From: Acinetobacter sp. S54
GTDB lineage: Bacteria; Pseudomonadota; Gammaproteobacteria; Pseudomonadales; Moraxellaceae
Length of the DNA: 64,000 nt
Direction of reading: 5' to 3'
Assembly: GCF_016624945.1 (NCBI RefSeq)
Contig: NZ_JACVUI010000015.1
Location: 1 to 64,000, forward strand
Both the position numbers and the translations under genes were made by a program. The notes under the pieces were generated by a model, which did not search any database, was not told where the DNA came from, and saw only the letters and a list, made by a program, of their open reading frames with translations. Below, in pieces: positions 57,386 through 64,000 of the stretch. Each line of letters opens with the position of its first letter. Position 1 is the first letter of the stretch.

Positions 57386-58183
57386 TTAAGCGGCAATAAA
57401 CTGCTGTAAAATTTGATTGAATTGCTCAGGTTGCTCGACATTAGAAATATGCGAAGCACTGATTTCGGCCAGTTGAGCATTGGCAATGTGTTGTTGCATC
57501 CATTTTCCATCAGCAACAGTTGTAACAGGATCCTGCTGACCTGCAATAATTAACACAGGAATATTGATTTTCACCAATTCATCACGTAAATCTGCCAATG
57601 CCAAAGCGTCACAACAGTTAGCGTAACCGTCAGCGCTGCCCGCAGCCAAATCATTTGAAAGCGTCTCTACAACAACCAAATGCTGCTGAATAAAATCTGC
57701 TGTAAACCAGCGTGATGCAGCCGTTTCAGCAATCGGCTTTAAACCTTGTTCACGAACCAGTTTGGCACGATCCTGCCATGCCTGCGCCTGACCAATTTTG
57801 GCTGCAGTATTGGCAATAATCACATGGGCAAAACGCTCAGGATAATGGATAGCTAACCATTGCCCTGTCAGCCCGCCCATGGAGATACCACAAAAAGTTG
57901 CTTTGGCAATATGAAGATGATCCAACAGTTGAATTACGTCATTCCCTAACTGATCTAAAGTATAAGCGCCTTGCGGGGTAGAAGATGCACCATGACCACG
58001 AGTGTCATAACAAATCACAAAGAAGTTCTGCTTAAAATAATTAAACTGTTTTTGCCACATGCCCAAATTTGTTCCCAAAGAATTTGAGAAAATCAGGGCA
58101 GGTTTATGAGCCTCACCAAAAGTTTGATAATGCAACATGACGTCTTGTGATGTAATTTGATCTTTAAAAGTAACGGTTGGCAT
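57386..58183 (-). CDS. catD: 3-Oxoadipate enol-lactonase
   Basis: CatD hydrolyses beta-ketoadipate enol-lactone to beta-ketoadipate. I start it at the ATG at 58183, right after the GGGAGCG site, for 265 residues; the longer frame begins upstream of that site, inside the end of catF. This alpha/beta hydrolase has CYDTRGHGASSTPQGAY, nucleophile S101 in CGISMGGLTGQW, and the histidine in SASHISNVEQPEQF. It closes the catBCIJFD operon. Confidence 0.92.
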   Translation of the reverse strand: MPTVTFKDQITSQDVMLHYQTFGEAHKPALIFSNSLGTNLGMWQKQFNYFKQNFFVICYDTRGHGASSTPQGAYTLDQLGNDVIQLLDHLHIAKATFCGISMGGLTGQWLAIHYPERFAHVIIANTAAKIGQAQAWQDRAKLVREQGLKPIAETAASRWFTADFIQQHLVVVETLSNDLAAGSADGYANCCDALALADLRDELVKINIPVLIIAGQQDPVTTVADGKWMQQHIANAQLAEISASHISNVEQPEQFNQILQQFIAA

Positions 58184-58193
58184 TGTTCGCTCC

Positions 58194-59399
58194 CTAAACC
58201 CGCTCAATAATCAAGGCAATACCCTGACCCACCCCAATACACATTGAACACAAAGCATATTTGCCGCCTGTTTGTTCAAGCTGATTTAACGCAGTGGTCA
58301 CCAAACGTGCCCCTGATGCGCCCAATGGATGACCCAGTGCAATCGCCCCGCCATTTGGATTCACTCGTGCATCCTCATCGGTTAGACCGAGATCACGGGT
58401 ACACGCCAGAGCTTGCGCTGCAAATGCTTCATTCAGCTCAATCACATCCATCTGATCTAACGTCATATTGGCTTGTTTCAGCAGTTTTTTAATCGCAGGT
58501 GCAGGTGCAAAGCCCATAATTCTTGGTTCGATTCCCACCGTCGTCGCGGCAATGATTTTGGCACGGGGTTTTAATTGGTAGTGTGCAATCGCTTCATCAG
58601 ATGCTATCAATACTGCCGCTGCACCATCATTAATACCAGATGCATTGCCCGCCGTTACTGTACCGTCTGCTTTCACCACACCTTTGAGTTTGGTTAAACC
58701 TTCGAGTGTGGTCGATGCACGGGGATGCTCATCTGTCGTGATCACTACAGGTTCACCTTTGCGCTGTGGAATCGTCACAGGTACGATTTCTTTAGCAAAG
58801 TAGCCTTTGGCTTGCGCTACCGCAGTACGCTGCTGACTGTTATAGGCGAACTGGTCTTGATCTTCACGATTGATGTTGAACTGTTCTGCCACGTTTTCAG
58901 CGGTTTGTGGCATGGTGTCTACACCATACATGGCTTTGAGTTTTGGATTGATAAAACGCCAGCCCATGGTGGTGTCTTCAATCTTTTGGCTACGACCAAA
59001 GGCACCTTCGGATTTGCCCATGACGTAAGGCGCACGGCTCATGCTTTCAACACCACCCGCAATAATCAAATGGGCTTCACCCGCTTTGATGGCACGTGCT
59101 GCCATCGCAATGGCATCCAGTGATGATCCACATAAACGGTTGACTGTGGTGGCAGGAACGTCTACCGGCAAGCCTGCAAGCAGTGCTGACATGCGTCCAA
59201 CGTTACGGTTGTCTTCGCCAGCCTGATTGGCGCACCCATAGATCACGTCATCGACCTGTTGCCAGTTGACAGTGGGATTGCGTTCGATCAGTGCGGCAAT
59301 TGGGACTGCCCCCAAGTCATCCGCACGTACGGGGGCCAGGCCACCTGCATAGCGACCAAAGGGAGTTCGGATGGCATCGATGATATATGCGTTTTTCAT
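58194..59399 (-). CDS. catF: 3-Oxoadipyl-CoA thiolase
   Basis: CatF cleaves beta-ketoadipyl-CoA with CoA into succinyl-CoA and acetyl-CoA. The 401-residue thiolase has the nucleophile C90 in TTVNRLCGSSLDAIAMAARA, NEAFAAQALACTRDLGL, the GGAIALGHPLGASGARLV histidine loop, and CSMCIGVGQGIALI with the second cysteine. It lies between catJ (17 bp) and catD. In ADP1 a nearly identical pcaF exists elsewhere; base composition here is higher in G+C than in the flanks. Confidence 0.95.
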   Translation of the reverse strand: MKNAYIIDAIRTPFGRYAGGLAPVRADDLGAVPIAALIERNPTVNWQQVDDVIYGCANQAGEDNRNVGRMSALLAGLPVDVPATTVNRLCGSSLDAIAMAARAIKAGEAHLIIAGGVESMSRAPYVMGKSEGAFGRSQKIEDTTMGWRFINPKLKAMYGVDTMPQTAENVAEQFNINREDQDQFAYNSQQRTAVAQAKGYFAKEIVPVTIPQRKGEPVVITTDEHPRASTTLEGLTKLKGVVKADGTVTAGNASGINDGAAAVLIASDEAIAHYQLKPRAKIIAATTVGIEPRIMGFAPAPAIKKLLKQANMTLDQMDVIELNEAFAAQALACTRDLGLTDEDARVNPNGGAIALGHPLGASGARLVTTALNQLEQTGGKYALCSMCIGVGQGIALIIERV

Positions 59400-59416
59400 G
59401 GGTATCTGTCCTCTCC

Positions 59417-60064
59417 TTAAGTTGCATCAATCAAGGTTGCGCCCGTTAAGCGTTGCAATTCTTCAAAGCTTAAACCTGCAACTTTTTCAGTCACTTTAAG
59501 GCCTTCAGGGGTAACATCGATCACGCACAGGTCGGTGTAGATCCGATCAACGCATTTTTGTCCTGTGGCTGGATAAGTCAATTCCGCTACGATCTTCGGT
59601 TCGCCTTTTTTGGTCACGTGATCGGTGGTAACAAAGACTTTTTTAGCGCCTACGGCCAAGTCCATCGCGCCACCAACCGATGGAATCGCATCAGCTGCGC
59701 CGGTATGCCAGTTGGCAAGGTCGCCATTGGCAGCGATCTGAAAGGCACCGAGTACGCAAATGTCGAGATGTCCACCACGCATCATGGCAAAGGAGTCGCC
59801 ATGGTGAAAGAAACAACCGCCTTTGAGCATGGTTACGTATTCTTTCCCGGCATTGATCAGCTCTGGATCTTCTTCACCTTTTGCAGGAGGTGGGCCAAAG
59901 GCCAATAAACCATTTTCTGAATGGAGGAAGACGTCTTTGTCAGCCGGTAGGTAGCTGGCAATTTTAGTGGGTAAACCAATGCCTAAATTGACATATGCAC
60001 CTTCTGGAATATCCTGTGCCACACGCTGTGCAATCTGGTCACGGCTTAGTTTTTGATAACTCAT
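59417..60064 (-). CDS. catJ: 3-Oxoadipate CoA-transferase subunit B
   Basis: CatJ is the beta subunit moving CoA from succinyl-CoA to 3-oxoadipate. The 215-residue protein starts at the ATG at 60064 behind AAGGAAATCGAC; an open frame extends to 60127 but overlaps catI. The catalytic E50 is in FLHSENGLLAFGPPP, and GGHLDICVLGAFQIAANGDL follows. It lies 10 bp after the catI stop. Confidence 0.93.
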   Translation of the reverse strand: MSYQKLSRDQIAQRVAQDIPEGAYVNLGIGLPTKIASYLPADKDVFLHSENGLLAFGPPPAKGEEDPELINAGKEYVTMLKGGCFFHHGDSFAMMRGGHLDICVLGAFQIAANGDLANWHTGAADAIPSVGGAMDLAVGAKKVFVTTDHVTKKGEPKIVAELTYPATGQKCVDRIYTDLCVIDVTPEGLKVTEKVAGLSFEELQRLTGATLIDAT

Positions 60065-60074
60065 GTCGATTTCC

Positions 60075-60761
60075 TTATGCGGCAGTGGGTGCTGGTGCAG
60101 GCTGTACCTGTACCACGTGTTGGACAAAGATCCCTGGCGTTACGATCACTTCGGGATCAAGTTCACCCAGTTCGACCACTTCACTGACTTGAGCAATGGT
60201 CACATCTGCAGCCATGGCCATAATAGGGCCAAAGTTACGTGCCGATTTACGATAGACCAGATTGCCCCAGCGATCGCCTTTGTGGGCTTTAATCAGGGCA
60301 AAGTCAGCTTTGATTGGATTTTCCAGAACGTAGTCTTTGCCTTCGTAGCTTAAAGTGGGTTTTCCGGTTGCCAGTAAGGTGCCAAAACCAGTGGGGGTAT
60401 AGATCGGTCCAAGTCCCATGCCTGCGGCTTGCATACGGCACGCCAGATTGCCCTGTGGCACAATTTCCAGTTCGATTTTGCCCGCACGATACAGTTCATC
60501 GAAGACATAAGAGTCGGCCTGACGTGGGAAAGAACAGATGATTTTTTTGACTGCGCCCGTTTTAAGTAATTTGGCAAGACCATAGTCAGCATTGCCGGCA
60601 TTGTTGCTGACAATGGTGAGATCTTTAAGTCCGAGTTCAATTAAACCGTCAATTAGTTCAGCGGGTTGGCCTGCTGTGCCAAAACCACCAATTAAAATGG
60701 TGGCACCGTCTTTAATCTGGGAAAGCGCTTCCGGTAGGGTCGCTGCACTTTTATCTATCAT
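60075..60761 (-). CDS. catI: 3-Oxoadipate CoA-transferase subunit A
   Basis: The alpha subunit has 228 residues with the CoA-transferase family I start IKDGATILIGGFGTAGQPAE and the segment VSNNAGNADYGLAKLLKTG. It pairs with CatJ. The C-terminal run QVQPAPAPTAA is loose and probably disordered. It is 83 bp after catC in the same operon. Confidence 0.93.
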   Translation of the reverse strand: MIDKSAATLPEALSQIKDGATILIGGFGTAGQPAELIDGLIELGLKDLTIVSNNAGNADYGLAKLLKTGAVKKIICSFPRQADSYVFDELYRAGKIELEIVPQGNLACRMQAAGMGLGPIYTPTGFGTLLATGKPTLSYEGKDYVLENPIKADFALIKAHKGDRWGNLVYRKSARNFGPIMAMAADVTIAQVSEVVELGELDPEVIVTPGIFVQHVVQVQPAPAPTAA

Positions 60762-60844
60762 GTCATCAACCTTTAGGTGAAAACGAAAAATAAAGAAGGA
60801 CTATAAAAAGAATCTATAAACCTGACATCCACATCTATCGTTGC

Positions 60845-61135
60845 TTAACGATCATCATCACGAATAGAGGATGGATGACGATTGAGTGGCATCACTTCAA
60901 TATTCATGTAAGGATAAAGCGGTAAACCTTGCAAAATGTTGTGTAATTCTTCATTACTTTCAACATCGAAAATACTAATATTGGAATACTGACCCGTAAT
61001 TCGCCAAATATGACGCCATTTACCTTGACGCTGTAGATCTTGTGAATAGGCTTTTTCTACCGATTTAATTTGATTCGCTTGCTCTACAGGCATATCAATA
61101 GGTAAATGTACATCCATACGTACTTGAAATAACAT
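60845..61135 (-). CDS. catC: Muconolactone isomerase
   Basis: CatC isomerises (+)-muconolactone to beta-ketoadipate enol-lactone. The 96-residue subunit of this decameric enzyme shows MLFQVRMDVHLPIDMP at the start, RQGKWRHIWRITGQYSN and LPLYPYMNIEVMPLNRHPS. The size equals the family's. It sits between catB and catI, with 17 bp to catB. Confidence 0.95.
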   Translation of the reverse strand: MLFQVRMDVHLPIDMPVEQANQIKSVEKAYSQDLQRQGKWRHIWRITGQYSNISIFDVESNEELHNILQGLPLYPYMNIEVMPLNRHPSSIRDDDR

Positions 61136-61152
61136 GTCTAATTCCTTCTTCC

Positions 61153-62265
61153 TTAATGACGGCGCAACTGTTCAATTTTATCTTCATCAATGTCGATTCC
61201 CAAGCCTGATGCCTGTGGTACAACCAACTCGAAGTTTTCATATTGTAACGGTGTTTTAAGAATATCTTCAGTCAATAATAATGGACCAAATAATTCCGTA
61301 CCAAACTCTAGCGTTTCAAAGGTACTAAAAGCATGTGCCGACGCGATACTGCCAATCGGCCCTTCAAGCATCGTACCACCATACAAACTAATACCTGCCA
61401 GACGCGCAATTTTTGCCACTTCACACGCTTCAATCAGACCACCAGACTGTTCTACTTTTACCGCAAAAACATCTGCACCATACTTTTTGGCAATGCGATA
61501 AGCACTATCAGGGCCCGTCAAAACCTCGTCTGCCATAATCGCGACATCAAAACGAGCGGTTAAACGTGCCAATGCATCTGTGTTCTCAATAGCACAAGGT
61601 TGTTCGATCAAATCAATACCGCCATCCTGTAGCTGCTGAATGCCTTTAATACATTCCAACTCTGACCACGCGCGATTCACATCAACACGCACACTAATCT
61701 CAGGACCTAAGGCTTTTTTAATTGCAATCACATGATCAACATCATGTTGTAATGGATTGGAACCGATCTTTAACTTAAAAGTATTATGTCGCTTTAGCTC
61801 GATCATTTTTTTTGCTTCGGCAATATCCTTTTCCGTATCGCCAGATGCTAACGTCCACAACACAGGTAGTCGATCACGTAAACGTCCACCCAAGACTTCA
61901 CTCAGTGGCAAATCTAAACGTTTGGATTGGATATCCAACAATGCTGTTTGAATGGCACACTTGGCAAAACGATTCCCATTGATACTTTTACGAATCAGTT
62001 TTAAAGTCTGTGCAACATTCAAAGAATCCTGAATTGAAAGGAGTAAAGGTTTGAAATAAGTCTCGATGTTGGCTTTAACACTTTCAGGACTTTCTTCTCC
62101 ATAGTTCAAGCCGCCAATCGTCGTCGCTTCACCCCACCCGACAATCCCATCTTTAGTTGTCACTTTGACCAATACCAGTGTCTGAGTCTGCATGGTCGTC
62201 ACAGAAAGTTTATGCGGACGAATAGTAGGAATATCGACTAAAATAGTTTCCACTGTCTTATACAT
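61153..62265 (-). CDS. catB: Muconate cycloisomerase
   Basis: CatB lactonises cis,cis-muconate to muconolactone. It belongs to the enolase superfamily. I start it at the ATG at 62265 (370 residues, the length of ADP1 CatB); an in-frame ATG at 62283 adds six residues. The KxK motif lies in TFKLKIGS, the metal ligands in VRVDVNRAW, DLIEQP and IMADEVLTG, and the second catalytic lysine in FAVKVEQSGGL. It is the first gene of the operon and is divergent from catM. Confidence 0.96.
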   Translation of the reverse strand: MYKTVETILVDIPTIRPHKLSVTTMQTQTLVLVKVTTKDGIVGWGEATTIGGLNYGEESPESVKANIETYFKPLLLSIQDSLNVAQTLKLIRKSINGNRFAKCAIQTALLDIQSKRLDLPLSEVLGGRLRDRLPVLWTLASGDTEKDIAEAKKMIELKRHNTFKLKIGSNPLQHDVDHVIAIKKALGPEISVRVDVNRAWSELECIKGIQQLQDGGIDLIEQPCAIENTDALARLTARFDVAIMADEVLTGPDSAYRIAKKYGADVFAVKVEQSGGLIEACEVAKIARLAGISLYGGTMLEGPIGSIASAHAFSTFETLEFGTELFGPLLLTEDILKTPLQYENFELVVPQASGLGIDIDEDKIEQLRRH

Positions 62266-62331
62266 CGTTCCATCTTCTTTCAATAAATGCTATTAACATA
62301 CCTTAAATTAATGTCATAATGGAAACCATAA

Positions 62332-63279
<948 letters not shown>

Positions 63280-63378
63280 CTTATTTTGGTCTCATTTTTA
63301 TCCAGTGAGAAGTTAAGCTGAATCAGGTTGTATTGATGAAATTCATGCTCAATTGATATCACCTGATCAGCAACACCC

Positions 63379-63999
63379 TTAGCTTACATCAACTCCAGAG
63401 GTACGCGGATATTGACGTAAATCTGATGCCAATTCATTCAAACCATTGCTATAACACACAATCACATCTTTGAATTGTTGGATGTTATCTTCAATCGCGC
63501 TCAATTGTTTTTCACACTGATGGACGAGTTGTTCCGTGCATTGTTTTACTGTTTCATTAATCTGGCGACACAGTTCAGTATATAAACGATCATGAACCAC
63601 CAAATCTGAAATTAATTCATAACCAATATTCGGATTCGGTTCAAGTTGTACTTGAACCGAATCATCTATTTGATAATCAACGAGTTGTTGCTGTACCTGT
63701 TGAGTAAATGCATCTGCTAACCATTGTGTAAGAGTGATATACACCTGATCTATGCCCCGTGTTGCTGCATACTGTTCAAGTAACTGGGGTAATTCAGGTA
63801 GTACCTTTCTCCAGACATCTTCTGCAATATGACGTTGCTGCTGCAATAATGCGATTTGCATATGATGAAGACATAGTTGCAACTGATCCAAATCAGGTTC
63901 TATTTCCTGAACAAATGCCTCAAGCACTTGCTCTTGGAGATGATGTAAAAATATTTCTGCGGGTTTGCGTTGTTTATAATGCAAAGCGGGCTGAATCAT
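63379..63999 (-). CDS. Uncharacterised helical protein, 206 residues, at window end
   Basis: The minus-strand frame runs from the ATG at 63999 to the stop at 63379. It is glutamine- and leucine-rich and nearly all helical, with coiled-coil stretches such as QLCLHHMQIALLQQQRH and TEQLVHQCEKQLSAIEDN. There is no signal peptide or membrane segment. I recognise no family. Only one base of the window lies upstream, so the start may be further out. Confidence 0.6.
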   Translation of the reverse strand: MIQPALHYKQRKPAEIFLHHLQEQVLEAFVQEIEPDLDQLQLCLHHMQIALLQQQRHIAEDVWRKVLPELPQLLEQYAATRGIDQVYITLTQWLADAFTQQVQQQLVDYQIDDSVQVQLEPNPNIGYELISDLVVHDRLYTELCRQINETVKQCTEQLVHQCEKQLSAIEDNIQQFKDVIVCYSNGLNELASDLRQYPRTSGVDVS

Positions 64000-64000
64000 A

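Noticed and set aside
57386-60761. Naming these genes pcaD, pcaF, pcaJ and pcaI
   Set aside because: The order with catB, catC and divergent catM is that of the catBCIJFD operon; the pca names would apply to paralogues in the protocatechuate cluster.

Overview
The window looks like the chromosome of an Acinetobacter species. The base composition is AT-rich, the GuaA, ArgS and malic enzyme genes are of Acinetobacter type, and a catM-catBCIJFD catechol operon has the gene order known from A. baylyi ADP1. I cannot fix the species. In ADP1 the cat genes and the fimsbactin genes are, to my recollection, far apart, so this is probably not ADP1 itself.

Layout. Positions 1-19.2 kb are ordinary chromosome: the first codons of a VgrG-like gene, malic enzyme, argS, a SPOR-domain protein, a ParB-like lipoprotein, a drug/metabolite transporter with a divergent AraC regulator, GST, a pirin/OsmC pair, small DUF genes, a PadR regulator, guaA (followed by a 60-bp tandem repeat), ygiW-, doxX-, dedA- and lysE-like genes, a ParA-like ATPase, bolA and a tRNA-Gly(GCC).

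Positions 19.25-46.68 kb form a genomic island inserted at the 3' end of tRNA-Gly. A 109-bp segment (3' part of the tRNA plus its terminator) occurs at both ends with 107 identical positions. Between the repeats lies a full set of genes for a fimsbactin-type mixed catecholate/oxazoline/hydroxamate siderophore (fbsA to fbsQ). FbsB, C and D make 2,3-dihydroxybenzoate (DHB); FbsH activates it; FbsE, F and G are the NRPS line; FbsJ, I and K convert ornithine to N-acetyl-N-hydroxyputrescine; FbsL is the PPTase and FbsM a type II thioesterase. FbsN is the outer-membrane receptor, FbsO resembles the RhtX/FptX importers, FbsP is a ferric-siderophore reductase with an extra N-terminal domain, and FbsQ is a MATE exporter. 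FbsA is an AraC regulator. Fur-box-like sequences lie in both divergent promoter regions. The island has no integrase left, only debris: an XRE repressor tail, an IS5-family transposase fragment, a stop-interrupted ORF and repeated possible integrase arm sites. A 31-codon single-membrane-span ORF follows fbsL.

Positions 46.7-64 kb return to catabolic chromosome: an EamA transporter, an acyl-CoA ligase, a TetR regulator divergent from liuABCDE (leucine/isovalerate degradation), then the convergent catBCIJFD operon (catechol to succinyl-CoA and acetyl-CoA) with its divergent regulator catM and a CatM-type ATAC-N7-GTAT operator. The window ends in an unidentified minus-strand gene.
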